A stretch of 64,000 nt of DNA from DASXKD01 sp963734725 (GCA_963734725.1 CAVTIX010000009.1:496001-560000); one strand, 5' to 3'; shown: positions 35,981 to 45,719, numbered from the stretch's first letter. The notes: a model not told the origin generated them from the sequence alone. Numbers and translations: made by a program.

Positions 35981-37364
35981 ATGCGGTCGATGTTGGCCGG
36001 GTTCACCACCCGCGGCAGAGCGTTTGTTGCTGCCGGCGCGGCGGCGGGCGTGCTCGGCCTCGGGCTTGGCCAGCGGACCCTGCTGAGCATCGGCGGCGTG
36101 CTGATCATCCTGCCGGTCCTGTCCGTCCTCGCCGCGAGCCGGACCCGGTACCGGATCACCTGGGCCAGGGCGGTCACACCGGCCCGCGTGCCCGCCGGCC
36201 ACACCGCCTCGGTGTCCATCCAGCTCGACAACGTGTCGCGGCTGCCCACCGGGCTGCTGCTGGCCGAGGACACGGTGCCCTACTCGATCGGCAGCAGGCC
36301 CCGGTTCATCCTGGACCGGATCGAGCCGGGCGGCACGCGCCGGCTGAGCTATCCGATCCAGCCCGATCACCGGGGCAAGTTTGCCGTCGGGCCGTTGCAC
36401 GTCCGGGTGGCCGACGCGTTCGGCCTGGCCAAAGTGGGCAGCACGGCGGCGCCGCCGGTCACCCTGGTGGTGACCCCGACGGTCACCACCCTGCCGCATA
36501 CCGCGCTGGCCGGCTCCTGGCTTGGGGAGGGCGATGCCCGCGCCAGCACCGCCGCGGCCGCGGGAGAAGACGACGTCGTGCCGCGTGCCTACCGGGACGG
36601 CGACGAGCTTCGCCGCGTCCACTGGCGGTCCACCGCGCGGTACGGAGAGCTCATGGTGCGCCGGGAGGAGCAGCGCTGGCGGAACCGCGCAGTCCTCTTC
36701 CTGGACACCCGCCTCGGCGCCCACGGCGGGCGCGGGCCGGCCTCATCCTTCGAGTACGCGGTCAGCGCTGCCGCGTCGCTCGGGGTGCACCTGGCCCGCG
36801 AGGAGATGGACACCGAGCTCGTGACCGACAAGGGCAAGGTGGTGGCGCCCGGATCGTTCGAGGACGTGCTGCTGGACACGCTCGCCGTCATCCGCCCGTC
36901 CCGCAACGCGTCGCTAAACTCCGGGCTGGCGCATATGCCCGTGGACACCAGCGGGCTGTTCATCGTGATCGCCGGGCACCTGACCGCCGGACAGGCGCGG
37001 GAGCTTGTCACCGCGCGCCGGGCATCGGGGCCGGCCATGGCCCTGCTGCTCGCCGTGTTCGACCTGGGCCGCCGACCGGCCGGGCCCGGCGGTCCCCAGG
37101 GAAACAGACGAGGCAGCGAGGGTGCTCACGGCGGCCGGGTGGCGGGTGGCGACGGTGACCGCTGACATGCCACTGAGCGTCGCGTGGGACGTGCTCAACC
37201 GCACCCACCTGGCCCGCGGCGGGCCCGCTGCAGCCGGAGCGGTCACCGGGGCCACAGCGGCCGTCGACGCCGTCGCCGGGGCGGCCACCGGCGCTGGGCG
37301 CCCCGCTGCGGACGCGGGCGGCCCGGCGGCGGCGCCGCCCACGGGAGCAGGAGCAACCCGGTGA
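35981..37364 (+). CDS. DUF58 (VWA-like) membrane protein, apparent +1 frameshift near 37080-37095
   Basis: Two N-terminal membrane segments (AFVAAGAAAGVLGLGLG and LLSIGGVLIILPVLSVLAAS) lead to the DUF58 core DGDELRRVHWRSTARYGELM, then a VWA-like part with AVLFLDTRLG. The ATG-initiated frame stops at 37165 after a low-quality tail. From about 37085 the next frame encodes a sequence typical of the DUF58 end (DEAARVLTAAGWRVATVTAD then MPLSVAWDVL). That frame stops at 37362-37364, overlapping the GTG of the transglutaminase gene (GTGA). The match of content and overlap argues that one extra base sits in the GC-rich stretch around GGGCCCGGCGGTCCCC. Sequencing error, mutation or recoding are all possible. 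Confidence 0.8.
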
Positions 37365-39811
37365 ACACCCGCCTGACCCTAGCCGCCGCGGTCGCGACCG
37401 TGCTGGCATCGATCGCCCTCTACCCGCTGCTAGACAGCGGGGGGTGGTTCTGGAACGGCATCGGGGCGGTCATCGTGGTCGCCGTCGTCGGCGTCGCGAC
37501 CCGGCGCCGCGCGATCCCGGTGGTCCTGTGCTTCCTCGCCGCGGTGGGCGGCCTGTTCCTGTATCTCAACGTGGTGTTCGCCGGCCGTCAGTCCTGGGCC
37601 GGCCTGGTGCCCACCGGGGCCTCGCTTCACCACCTGCAACTGCTGCTCAAGCAGGCCACGACCGAGACATCCAAGTATGCGCCGCCGGTCCCGGGCCGCC
37701 CCGGGATCCTGCTGTTGACCGTGGCCGGTATCGGCTTCGTCGCGGTGCTGACCGATGTGCTCGCGGTACGGCTGCACCGGCCCGCGATCGCCGGGCTCCC
37801 CCTGCTCGTGCTGTTCTGCGTGCCGCTGACCACCGACGCCCGCCCCGGTGCGGTGGGCGGAACGCTTGTGTTCTGCGCTGGCATGGTGGGCTACCTGGGC
37901 CTGCTCTCGGCGGACGGCCGGAACCGGCTGCGGCTGTGGGGGCGGCTCATCCACCCCTGGCAGGACGATGCGGGCAGCCAGGGCCCCGACGTCAGGCCGC
38001 TGGCCGCCGCGGGCCGCCGGATCGGCTCTGCCGCCGTGGTGCTCGCGCTGGCCCTGCCCCTGCTGATACCGGGCCTGAAGGCGCACCGGCTGTTCGCCGG
38101 CGACGGCACCGGGAAGGGCAACGGCCCGGGCTCGCAAAGCCAGATCACGTTCCCGCGGCCCCTGGACCTGCTGAACACCGATTTGCACGAGACCCACGCG
38201 GTGCCGGTCCTGACCTACCGCACCACCGATTCCTCGCCGCCCTACCTGCAGGTCTACGTGCTGGACAACCTCTCCACCAACGCGTGGACGATGGGGCCGC
38301 CGACCTCCACGACGGACCTGTCCCGCCGTGGCCTGCCCCCGGTGCCGGGCCTGCCAAACATCGCCGCGGTGGCCGGGCCCGTGCTGCGGGAGACGATCAC
38401 TCTGGGCACCAACCTGGTGAAGAGCGGAAACGTCAGCTACCTGCCGCTGCCGTATCCGACGCGCCAGCTGGCGGTCGAAGGCGACTGGCGAGTGGACAAG
38501 GCCACGCTGTCGGTGCTGTCGTCCAGCGCCCAGCTGGCCGGGCTGCACTATTCCGTGTTCGCCAAAGACTTGAACCCGCTGCCGGATCGGTTGCGCGGGG
38601 CTCCCGCTCCGTCCGGAGCCCTCGGCAGCGACCTCTCCGTTCCGACCGCCTACCTCACGAACAAGATGACTCGCCTGGCGAAGCAGATCACTGCCGGCCG
38701 GACCACGCCCTACGGCAAGGCGGTGGCGATACAGCAGTGGTTCACCACCCCCGGCCGCTTCACCTACTCACTGAAGGTGCCGCAGACGCAAAGCGCGTCC
38801 GCCCTGATCCATTTCCTGACCAAGTCCAGGAAGGGGTACTGCCAGCAGTTCGCCTTCGCCATGGCGGTGCTTTCGCGCCTGGTGGGCATCCCGGCCCGCG
38901 TCGTGGTGGGCTACACCCAGGGCAGCTTCATCGGGAACAACACCTGGCAGGTGAAGACCAGCGACGCGCACGCCTGGCCCGAGTTGTACTTCCCGAGTTT
39001 CGGCTGGCTGCGCTTCGAGCCAACCCCGCCGAACACCGTCGGGCTGCCCGGCCAGGCCACGGCGTCTGCGCCGCCGTACTCGACCCCGCTAAGCGACACC
39101 GCCGGCAACGTCAACCCGGGCACCAACCTGACCACGCCAAGCAGCGACACCGCGCCGGGGACTTCCCCCGGCGCCAACAAGCTGGGCCTGAGCAATATCA
39201 GGAAGGGCACCGGCGGCGCGGGTGATCTCAGCGGACACCAGCGGCACGGCACGCCTCCGATTGCGCCGGTCGCCATCGCGCTGCTCGTGCTGCTGCTGAT
39301 CGCGCCGGCCACGACGCGGGCGCTTGGCCGCCGATGGCGGTGGTGGCGGGCGCAGGACGACGTCAGCCGGGCCCACGTCGCCTGGCACGAGCTGCGCAAC
39401 GACCTGACCGACTACCGGATCGCCTACCGTGCCAGCGAGTCACCACGTGCCCTCAGCCACCGGATCACCAAATCGCTCGGCCTGGCAGGCGCCGAAGGCG
39501 ACGCTCTGGAGCGGATCGCGCTAGCGGAGGAACGGGCTAGTTACGCCGCCAGCCCGGCCGACTCCGCGCGGCTGAAGGCGGACGAGGCCCTGGTGCGCGG
39601 CGCCATCGCGCGCGGTTGCCCGACGTCGGGGCGTTTCCTGGCCATCGTCGCGCCGCCGTCCGCGCTCATCCCGGTGCGGGCGGCCGCCCAGCAACTGCTT
39701 GACGTGTTCGGCTGGATGGAGCTGGCGACCACCAAGGTGCGCCGCCGCCTCGCCCCCCGGAGCAGCACACCGGCACCAGTGCTGCACAGCGACCGGCCCG
39801 CCGCCGCCTAG
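37361..39811 (+). CDS. membrane transglutaminase-like protein (TgpA type)
   Basis: 816 residues. Five or six N-terminal membrane segments (the DUF3488 part: LAAAVATVLASIALYPLL through SAAVVLALALPLLIPGL) are followed by an extracellular region and a transglutaminase core. The core holds the Cys-His-Asp triad in GYCQQFAFAMAVLSRLVGIP, DAHAWPELYF and the following FGWLRFEPTP. A Thr/Ser-rich linker leads to another membrane segment (IALLVLLLIAPATTRAL) and a cytoplasmic helical domain. Start GTG 37361 follows GGAGCAGGAG and overlaps the DUF58 gene. Family members act on proteins or peptides outside the cell; the substrate here is unknown. Confidence 0.9.
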   Translation: MNTRLTLAAAVATVLASIALYPLLDSGGWFWNGIGAVIVVAVVGVATRRRAIPVVLCFLAAVGGLFLYLNVVFAGRQSWAGLVPTGASLHHLQLLLKQATTETSKYAPPVPGRPGILLLTVAGIGFVAVLTDVLAVRLHRPAIAGLPLLVLFCVPLTTDARPGAVGGTLVFCAGMVGYLGLLSADGRNRLRLWGRLIHPWQDDAGSQGPDVRPLAAAGRRIGSAAVVLALALPLLIPGLKAHRLFAGDGTGKGNGPGSQSQITFPRPLDLLNTDLHETHAVPVLTYRTTDSSPPYLQVYVLDNLSTNAWTMGPPTSTTDLSRRGLPPVPGLPNIAAVAGPVLRETITLGTNLVKSGNVSYLPLPYPTRQLAVEGDWRVDKATLSVLSSSAQLAGLHYSVFAKDLNPLPDRLRGAPAPSGALGSDLSVPTAYLTNKMTRLAKQITAGRTTPYGKAVAIQQWFTTPGRFTYSLKVPQTQSASALIHFLTKSRKGYCQQFAFAMAVLSRLVGIPARVVVGYTQGSFIGNNTWQVKTSDAHAWPELYFPSFGWLRFEPTPPNTVGLPGQATASAPPYSTPLSDTAGNVNPGTNLTTPSSDTAPGTSPGANKLGLSNIRKGTGGAGDLSGHQRHGTPPIAPVAIALLVLLLIAPATTRALGRRWRWWRAQDDVSRAHVAWHELRNDLTDYRIAYRASESPRALSHRITKSLGLAGAEGDALERIALAEERASYAASPADSARLKADEALVRGAIARGCPTSGRFLAIVAPPSALIPVRAAAQQLLDVFGWMELATTKVRRRLAPRSSTPAPVLHSDRPAAA

Positions 39812-39905
39812 CTCGACCCCGACCGCGCCTGTCGAGCCGGAAGTCTCCAGCCAGATCACCGGACCGTGCGCTCGCGAAGCTGGCCCGCTTCGCCTACATT
39901 TGCGC

Positions 39906-39924
39906 GGCCCGGTCCCCCCGGGCC
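39906..39924. terminator. short hairpin between convergent genes
   Basis: GGCCCGG (39906-39912) and CCGGGCC (39918-39924) form a 7 bp stem with a TCCCC loop, between the convergent transglutaminase and DUF3040 genes. It is a modest candidate terminator. Confidence 0.35.
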
Positions 39925-39951
39925 CGACCCCCGGTTAACCGAGCGTGGCTG

Positions 39952-40440
39952 CTACCTGCCGCCTTCCTGGCGGCGGCGCCAGCGCTCCTCGAGGCGTTCC
40001 ATAAAGCTGAGCCCCGACTTGTCCCGGCGCCCCTTGGGGGCGGAGCGGCGCCTGCGCTGGCCACGGGCATGGCCCTGCGGCCGGGCGGCGCCCTGTGGCC
40101 GGGCGGCGCCCTGCGGCCGGGCGGCGCCCGGCGGCCGGGCCACACTGAGGCCCTTGCCGCTGACGATCCCGCCCATATGCCGCCAGCTGGTCAGCGCCCA
40201 CATCGCGCAGGCCAGCATGACAAGGAAGCCGCCGACGCCCACGAAGATAATCTTCGAAATCACACCGGCCAGGAGCAGGCCTACGCCGATCACGAATCCG
40301 ATCGCCGCCTCGACCACGCGGCGCTTGTAGTGGACACGAGGGTCCTGCGACCGCACGGACTGGGCAAGCTTCGGATAGTCGGAATAGAGCGCCTGCTCGA
40401 TCTGCTCGAGCTGACGCTGCTCGTGCTCAGAGAGCGGCAC
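39952..40440 (-). CDS. DUF3040 membrane protein with Arg/Pro repeat tail
   Basis: 162 residues. The start GTG 40440 (VPLSEHEQRQLEQIEQALY) is preceded by GGGAGGCGCA; the longer frame to 40593 lacks such a site. SEHEQRQLEQIEQ is the DUF3040 hallmark. Two membrane segments (AIGFVIGVGLLLAGVI and IIFVGVGGFLVMLACAMWAL) follow. The C-terminal third is basic and contains three copies of RPQGAA, encoded by an 18 bp tandem repeat at 40081-40134. No function is known for the family. Confidence 0.85.
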   Translation of the reverse strand: MPLSEHEQRQLEQIEQALYSDYPKLAQSVRSQDPRVHYKRRVVEAAIGFVIGVGLLLAGVISKIIFVGVGGFLVMLACAMWALTSWRHMGGIVSGKGLSVARPPGAARPQGAARPQGAARPQGHARGQRRRRSAPKGRRDKSGLSFMERLEERWRRRQEGGR

Positions 40441-40674
40441 TGCGCCTCCCATGAACCTCTCGCCCGGGGACGGGTGCGGTGACCCTGGCCTCATGGCGTG
40501 TGTATCCCTCCACAATACGAGGGCATCCAGGCAGGGGAAAGAGTAGTCGAAGGCAAAGAGGGGGCTGGCCGCGCGGACCGGCCCCGCAGCCACGGCCCGT
40601 GCCGGATTCGGGGCGGATAACGCGGCATGTCCCGCCCGTGGCCGCCAGCCCGCGACGGGCGCCGGCGCCGGGGA

Positions 40675-41925
40675 TCACGCGCTCTCCCAGCTGCGCGGCG
40701 GGCCGCCCTGCTCGGCCTCGCGGACCAGCGCCGCCGGGCGCACCGTCCCCGGCCCGAACCGCCCGGCGATCTTGTCCACGGCCTGCTCGGCGTCCCGCCA
40801 AGACTCTGGCACCTCCCCGAGGGCGAGCTGGGTGGCGGTCGCCCCGGCGGGGATCAGACCGGTCGCCCGGACACCGACGAGGCGCAGCCGGGTCCGCGCG
40901 TCGAGCCCGGAGCCGGCGTAGAGCGCGCACGCCGTGCGGTAGATCATCCGGGCCACGTCGGTCGGCTCGGGCAGCGTCTTGGACCGGGTGATCGTCTTGA
41001 AGTTGGCCAGGCGCAGCTTCACCACTACGGTCCTGGCCATCCAGGCGCCGGCCCGCAGCCCTCGCGCCGTCCGCTCGGAGAGCCTGAGCAGCTCCCGGCG
41101 GATCACTACGGGATCGTCCACGTCTATGGCGAACGTCTCTTCGGCGCCGATGCTCTTGTCCGGCACCCGGGGCACGACCGGGCGCGGGTCCCGTCCCCAG
41201 GCCAGGGCGGCCAGGTGCGCGCCGGCCGCGGCGCCGAGTTCCCGCTGCAGCGTGTCGGCCGGCGTGCGCGCGATGTCCCCGACGGTGCGCAGGCCGAACC
41301 GGGCCAGCACCTCCCCCGTCTTGTCCCCCACCCCCCACAGCGCGGCGACCGGCAGCGGGTGCAGGAACTCCAGCACCTCCGCGCCCAGGACCACCCGCAT
41401 GCCGTCGGGCTTGCTCACGGTGGACGCGAGCTTGGCCACGAACTTGGTGGTCGCCACGCCAACCGAACAGGTCAGGCCGTACTGCTCGCGGACGCTGGCC
41501 CGGATGAGCCGGGCGATGGCGGTCGGCGGCCCGAGCCGCCGGATGGCGCCGCTGACGTCAAGGAACGCCTCGTCCAGGGACAGCGGCTCGACCTCCGGGG
41601 TCACCTCGCGGAACACGGCCATGATCTCCCGCGACACGGCGGCGTAGACACGGTGCCGGGGCGGCACGAACAGCGCCTGGGGGCACAGCCGCCGCGCTCG
41701 GTTCACCGGCATCGCCGAGCGCACCCCGAACGCACGCGCTTCATAAGTGGCGGAGAGCACCACGCCGCGGCCGCCGACGGCCCCTACAATCACCGGCTTC
41801 CCGGCAAGGTCCGGCTGGTCACGGACCTCCACGCTGGCGTAGAAGGCATCCATGTCCACGTGCAGGATGTGGCAGCCAGTGTCATCAGGGCCGGCACCTG
41901 CCGTCATCGCACCGTCACCGGTCAC
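40675..41925 (-). CDS. dinB: DNA polymerase IV (Y family)
   Basis: Translesion DNA polymerase. Catalytic motifs LHVDMDAFYASVEV and PLSLDEAFLDV carry the metal-binding acidic residues. VGVATTKFVAKLAS (fingers/thumb) and the HhH part ALWGVGDKTGEVLARFG follow; the little-finger domain occupies the last 110 residues. Length 416 residues from GTG 41925, which overlaps the preceding methyltransferase stop; ATG 41907 is an alternative. No beta-clamp-binding motif was clear at the C-terminus. Confidence 0.95.
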   Translation of the reverse strand: MTGDGAMTAGAGPDDTGCHILHVDMDAFYASVEVRDQPDLAGKPVIVGAVGGRGVVLSATYEARAFGVRSAMPVNRARRLCPQALFVPPRHRVYAAVSREIMAVFREVTPEVEPLSLDEAFLDVSGAIRRLGPPTAIARLIRASVREQYGLTCSVGVATTKFVAKLASTVSKPDGMRVVLGAEVLEFLHPLPVAALWGVGDKTGEVLARFGLRTVGDIARTPADTLQRELGAAAGAHLAALAWGRDPRPVVPRVPDKSIGAEETFAIDVDDPVVIRRELLRLSERTARGLRAGAWMARTVVVKLRLANFKTITRSKTLPEPTDVARMIYRTACALYAGSGLDARTRLRLVGVRATGLIPAGATATQLALGEVPESWRDAEQAVDKIAGRFGPGTVRPAALVREAEQGGPPRSWESA

Positions 41926-42706
41926 CGGTAGCCCAGGACGTGGAACTGGGCGGCGAAGTCGTGGAAGGCAGGGTGCGCCGACACCGCCAGCTCCAGCCCC
42001 TGCAGGGCGTGCTCGGCACCGGGGTCCGCGTCGGCGACGACGCGGGGCACCAGGTCGGCGAACACCCGAACCCCCAGGGCCGGGCCCGGACTGAGGCCGG
42101 CCTGCTCGATCAGGCTGGTAACGCCGGCCAGGGTGAACCGCCGCGGGCCTGAGCTGGCCTGCGCCCGCCCGCCGCCGTCCCAGCGCCCGCCGGCCCGCGC
42201 CAGTCTGGAGCGGCGTTGCCGTTGCCGTCCGTCCCTGGCCCGATGCCGGTGAGCAGCCGCCGTGCCTCGTCGAACCGGCCCGCCAGGGCGCGGTGGATAA
42301 CCGCGGCCACCGCGCTGGCGGTGAGCACGCTGACCGCCCCGCCGGGACGCAGGACAGCCGCGATCGCCGCCATTGCGGCCGGCGGCGAGTCCACGTACTC
42401 CAGCACGCTGTGGCACAGGACGAGGTCGGCGCTCTGCTCCCCCGCCAGCACGGCCAGGTCAGCCGCCTCCCCCTGCACGGCGCGTAGCGGCACGTTCTGC
42501 TCGGCGGCCCGCCGCTGCGCGGCGGCCAGCGAATCCGGGCTCGGGTCGATCACGGTCACCGAGTGGCCCAGGCTGGCCAGCGGCACGGCGAACCCGCCGG
42601 TCCCGCCGCCCGCGTCCACGATGTCGAGACAGCCCCGGCCGGTGTCCGCGGCCAGTGATGCGGCCAGGGCCTCCAGCACGTCGAGCACCACGGGAGTCCC
42701 TGCCAC
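41922..42706 (-). CDS. class I SAM-dependent methyltransferase, apparent frameshift near 42160-42200
   Basis: The GTG at 42706 follows GAGGAGACAGC. SAM-binding motif I is VDAGGGTGGFAVPLA, motif II VTVIDPSPDSL, and ADLVLCHSVLEYV marks the post-motif region. The starting frame degenerates after GPGTDGNGNAAPDW and stops at 42110. A different frame, from about 42195 down, encodes a credible end (SSGPRRFTLAGVTSLIEQAG, then VRVFADLVPRVVADADPGAE) and stops at 41922, overlapping the dinB start (GTGA). The content and the coupling both suggest that one base is missing in the GC-rich stretch. Substrate unknown. Confidence 0.75.
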
Positions 42707-42894
42707 GCTGTCTCCTCACCGGCCCGCCGCCGCGGTGGCCCTCCCGCACCGCTGCTGCCGTCCACTGTAGTGTCGCCACCTGACATTTCGCGGATTCGGG
42801 CCGTCGCCGCCGGCCGACCGTCGCGAGGGTGAGAAAACCCTCCACTTGCCGCCTTCCGGTGACCCGCCCCGTATCGACCACCTAAGCTCGGCCC

Positions 42895-43533
42895 ATGCCG
42901 GACCACGTGGAGTTTCCCCGGCCGCTGCGGCTGCTCTGCACCATCTCCTGGAGCCTGATCGAGTCGGCCGGGCTCCCGGTCGGCGCCCTCGCCGTCGGGG
43001 CCTGGCTGTATGGCCGCGACGCGGGCCTGATCGCCGGGCTCGCCGCCACCTGGCTGGTGGCGCTGATCCGCAAGGTCGCCACTGGGCGCGTGCCGAGCCT
43101 GCTCACGATCACCGCGGTGGTGCTGACGGTGCAGACGGCGATGGTGCTCGCCACCGGGCAGCTGTGGATCTACCTGCTCCAGTTCCCGGCCGCCAACCTC
43201 GTGATGTCGTTCCTGTTCGCCTGGACCGCGCGCGGCCCGCACCCGCTGGTCGCCCGGCTGGCCGCCGAGGTCGTGGCGCTACGGCAGCCCGCGCGGCACC
43301 ATCCCGGCCTGCACCGCTTCTTCCAGGGCGCGACCTGGCTCTGGTCGGGAATCTTCCTGCTGATCACGGCGGGCCTGGGGGTGCTGATGGTGACCGAGCC
43401 GGTGAAGGTGTTCATGGTCGGCTCCACGGTGGTCACCGTGGCCCTGACCGTGGCGGGCATCGCCATCTCGGCGCTATGGTTCCGGTCCGTCCTGCGCCGC
43501 TTCGGCCTGCGTGTTCGCTTCGCCGCCGCCTAG
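42895..43533 (+). CDS. VC0807-like integral membrane protein
   Basis: 212 residues with six membrane segments, among them LPVGALAVGAWLYG, LIAGLAATWLVALI, LLTITAVVLTVQTAMVLA and LWSGIFLLITAGLGVLMV. The charged loop IRKVATGRVPSL between the second and third segments is typical of this poorly known family. The ATG at 42895 has no strong ribosome-binding site. It is transcribed alone, divergent from the methyltransferase and convergent with nusB. Family assignment is from pattern only. Confidence 0.7.
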   Translation: MPDHVEFPRPLRLLCTISWSLIESAGLPVGALAVGAWLYGRDAGLIAGLAATWLVALIRKVATGRVPSLLTITAVVLTVQTAMVLATGQLWIYLLQFPAANLVMSFLFAWTARGPHPLVARLAAEVVALRQPARHHPGLHRFFQGATWLWSGIFLLITAGLGVLMVTEPVKVFMVGSTVVTVALTVAGIAISALWFRSVLRRFGLRVRFAAA

Positions 43534-43565
43534 CCGGGCCGGCCTCGCGGCAAAGGTTGGCCTGG

Positions 43566-43976
43566 CTACAGCGTGAGGGTGGGCTTGAGTTCGAGCAGCC
43601 GGGCGAGCAGCCCGTTCACGAACGCCGGTGAGCCCTCGGTGGACAGGTCCCGGGCGAGCTGGACCGCCTCGTCGATCGCCACCGGGTCGGGGACCTGGTC
43701 CTGCCACAGCAGCTCGTAGGCGCCGATCCGCAGGATGTTCCGGTCCACCGCGGGCATCCGGTCCAGCGCCCACCCCTCCGCGTGCGCGGCGAGCAGCTCG
43801 TCGATGCGCGCCCGGTGCGCCTGCACCCCCTCCACCAGCTCCGTGGTGTAGGGGGGCACCGGCCGGGTCTGCTCTGCGGCGCGCTCACCGAGGATCTCCA
43901 ACACCGGCTCGCCGCGCAGCTCCGCCTCGAACAGCACATCGAGGGCGCGCTTGCGCGCCTTGCTACGCGCGGCCAT
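43566..43976 (-). CDS. nusB: transcription antitermination factor NusB
   Basis: All-helical RNA-binding protein that pairs with NusE (S10) in rRNA antitermination. SKARKRALDVLFEAELRG opens the protein; DRNILRIGAYELLW and PVAIDEAVQLARDLS then FVNGLLARL are conserved. 136 residues from ATG 43976. It follows efp, a common arrangement in actinobacteria. Confidence 0.96.
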   Translation of the reverse strand: MAARSKARKRALDVLFEAELRGEPVLEILGERAAEQTRPVPPYTTELVEGVQAHRARIDELLAAHAEGWALDRMPAVDRNILRIGAYELLWQDQVPDPVAIDEAVQLARDLSTEGSPAFVNGLLARLLELKPTLTL

Positions 43977-44014
43977 GGCCGCAGCCCATCCAGGGGGAGC
44001 TCACGCCGGGGAAG

Positions 44015-44572
44015 TCACGCGCGCCCGAGGTACTCACCGGTGCGCGTGTCCACTTTGATCTTCTCGCCGGTCGTGATGAACAGCGGCACCTGAATCTGGA
44101 CGCCCGTCTCCAGCGTGGCCGGCTTGGTCCCGCCGGTGGACCGGTCGCCCTGGATGCCGGGGTCGGTCTGCTTGACGGTCAGCTCCACCGCGGCGGGCAG
44201 TTCCACGTACAGCGGGGTCCCGTCGTTGAACGCCACCGTCGCGGTCTGGTCTTCCAGGAGGTAGTTCGCGGCGCTGCCGACCGTGGCCGCCGGGATCCGT
44301 GGCTGGTCATAGTCCTGGGTGTCCATGAAGACGAAGTCGCCGGCCTCGCGGTACAGGTACTGCATTTCCCGCCGGTCCACGGTGGCCACGTTGACCTTGA
44401 CGCCGGCGTTGAAGGTGCGGTCCACCACCTTGCCGGACAGGACGTTCTTGAGCTTGGTCCGTACGAACGCGCCGCCCTTGCCGGGCTTGACGTGCTGGAA
44501 ATCCACCACGCTCCAGAGCTGGCCGTCGAGGTTCAGCGTCATGCCGTTCTTGAGGTCGTTGGTGGTGGCCAC
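44015..44572 (-). CDS. efp: elongation factor P
   Basis: Relieves ribosome stalling at proline runs. Three beta-barrel domains. The tip of domain I reads KPGKGGAFVRTKLKN, with a lysine at the usual modified or active position. DRREMQYLYREAGDFVFMDT and the C-terminal VQIQVPLFITTGEKIKVDTR are family signatures. 185 residues from GTG 44572, after AGGAGAG. It lies between the M24 peptidase and nusB. Confidence 0.97.
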   Translation of the reverse strand: MATTNDLKNGMTLNLDGQLWSVVDFQHVKPGKGGAFVRTKLKNVLSGKVVDRTFNAGVKVNVATVDRREMQYLYREAGDFVFMDTQDYDQPRIPAATVGSAANYLLEDQTATVAFNDGTPLYVELPAAVELTVKQTDPGIQGDRSTGGTKPATLETGVQIQVPLFITTGEKIKVDTRTGEYLGRA

Positions 44573-44606
44573 GTGTGTTGTCTCTCCTGGTTGCCGGGGG
44601 CCGAAC

Positions 44607-45719
44607 TCAGGGTTCGAGGACGAGCAGCTCCCCTGGGGTCACGGTCTGGGTCGTGGTGAGCAGGTCACGGGAGGCTGCGAGCCCGGCCCCGGAACGAACC
44701 ACCAGGGTGTCCTCAATCCTGACGCCGCCCAAGCCAGGCAGGTAGACACCCGGCTCGACGGTGAGGGGAACCCGGTCCCCGAGTGTACCCGGCTTCGCCA
44801 CGCCCAGCTGTGGCGCCTCGTGGATCTCCAGCCCCACCCCGTGGCCGAGGCCATGGCCGAAGTGCTCGCCGTGGCCGGCCGCGGCAATGATGTCCCGCGC
44901 GGCCGCGTCCACGTCGGCGGCGGCCGCGCCGGGCACGGCCGCCTCGATCCCGGCCCGTTGCGCGGTGGCCACCAAGGCGTAGACGTCGCGCTGCCAGGCG
45001 GAGGGCTCGCCGAGCATGACGGTCCGCGTCATGTCCGCGTGGTAGCCGCCGTACCGGGCGCCGCAGTCGATGGTGATCATGTCGCCCGGCTCGAGACGCC
45101 GGCCGCCCGGCGCGTGGTGCGGGATAGCTCCGTTGGGCCCGCTGGCGACAATGGTGTCGAACGCCGGTTTCTCCGCGCCAGCGTCCACCATCGCGCGCTC
45201 GATCAGCACCGCCAGCTCATGCTCGGTCATCCCGGCCCGGATCCGGGTCGCCGTCTGGTCGAAGGCCTGGCCGGTGATCTGGCAGGCCCGGGCCAGCAGG
45301 GCCAGCTCCTCCTCGTCCTTGGCCACCCGCAGCTCTTCCACCGCGTGCCCGAGCGGCACCAAGGCGGCGAGGCCCTCGGTGGTGGCAAGCGCCGCGTGCC
45401 GCTCCACGGTGATCTCTTGTGCCTCGAACGCCAGCCGGCCCAGCCCCCGCGCGGTGGCCAGCTCGGCGAGGGCCGTCTCCACCGGGCGCGCGTTCAGCAG
45501 CTCCACGTCGGGGCAGTCGCGTTCCGCGGCGAGTGCGTACCGGGAGTCGGTGGCGAGCACCGGCGGGCCACCGGCGGGCACCAGCAGCGCCGCGTTGGAG
45601 CTGGCCAGGCCGGTGAGGTAGCGGACGTTGACCAGCGTGGTGATGAGCGCGGCGTCCGCGCCGCTGGCAGCGATCGCCGGCCGCAGCCGCTCCCGGCGCC
45701 GCGCATGGGAGTCGGGCAT
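44607..45719 (-). CDS. M24 family Xaa-Pro aminopeptidase
   Basis: Metallopeptidase removing N-terminal residues before proline. The creatinase-like N-terminal domain covers residues 1-125 (TTLVNVRYLTGLASSNAALL). The pita-bread catalytic domain contains the metal ligands: ITIDCGARYGGYHADMTRT (two Asp), HFGHGLGHGVGLEIHEAP (His), LTVEPGVYLPGLGGVRIED (two Glu). The ATG at 45719 follows GGGAG and is preferred over the longer frame to 45827, which enters the divergent padR promoter. It lies just upstream of efp, the usual pepQ-efp-nusB order. Confidence 0.93.
   Translation of the reverse strand: MPDSHARRRERLRPAIAASGADAALITTLVNVRYLTGLASSNAALLVPAGGPPVLATDSRYALAAERDCPDVELLNARPVETALAELATARGLGRLAFEAQEITVERHAALATTEGLAALVPLGHAVEELRVAKDEEELALLARACQITGQAFDQTATRIRAGMTEHELAVLIERAMVDAGAEKPAFDTIVASGPNGAIPHHAPGGRRLEPGDMITIDCGARYGGYHADMTRTVMLGEPSAWQRDVYALVATAQRAGIEAAVPGAAAADVDAAARDIIAAAGHGEHFGHGLGHGVGLEIHEAPQLGVAKPGTLGDRVPLTVEPGVYLPGLGGVRIEDTLVVRSGAGLAASRDLLTTTQTVTPGELLVLEP

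Noticed and set aside
40081..40141. Possible CRISPR-like array
   Set aside because: The units are contiguous 18 bp repeats without spacers, and they encode a protein repeat.
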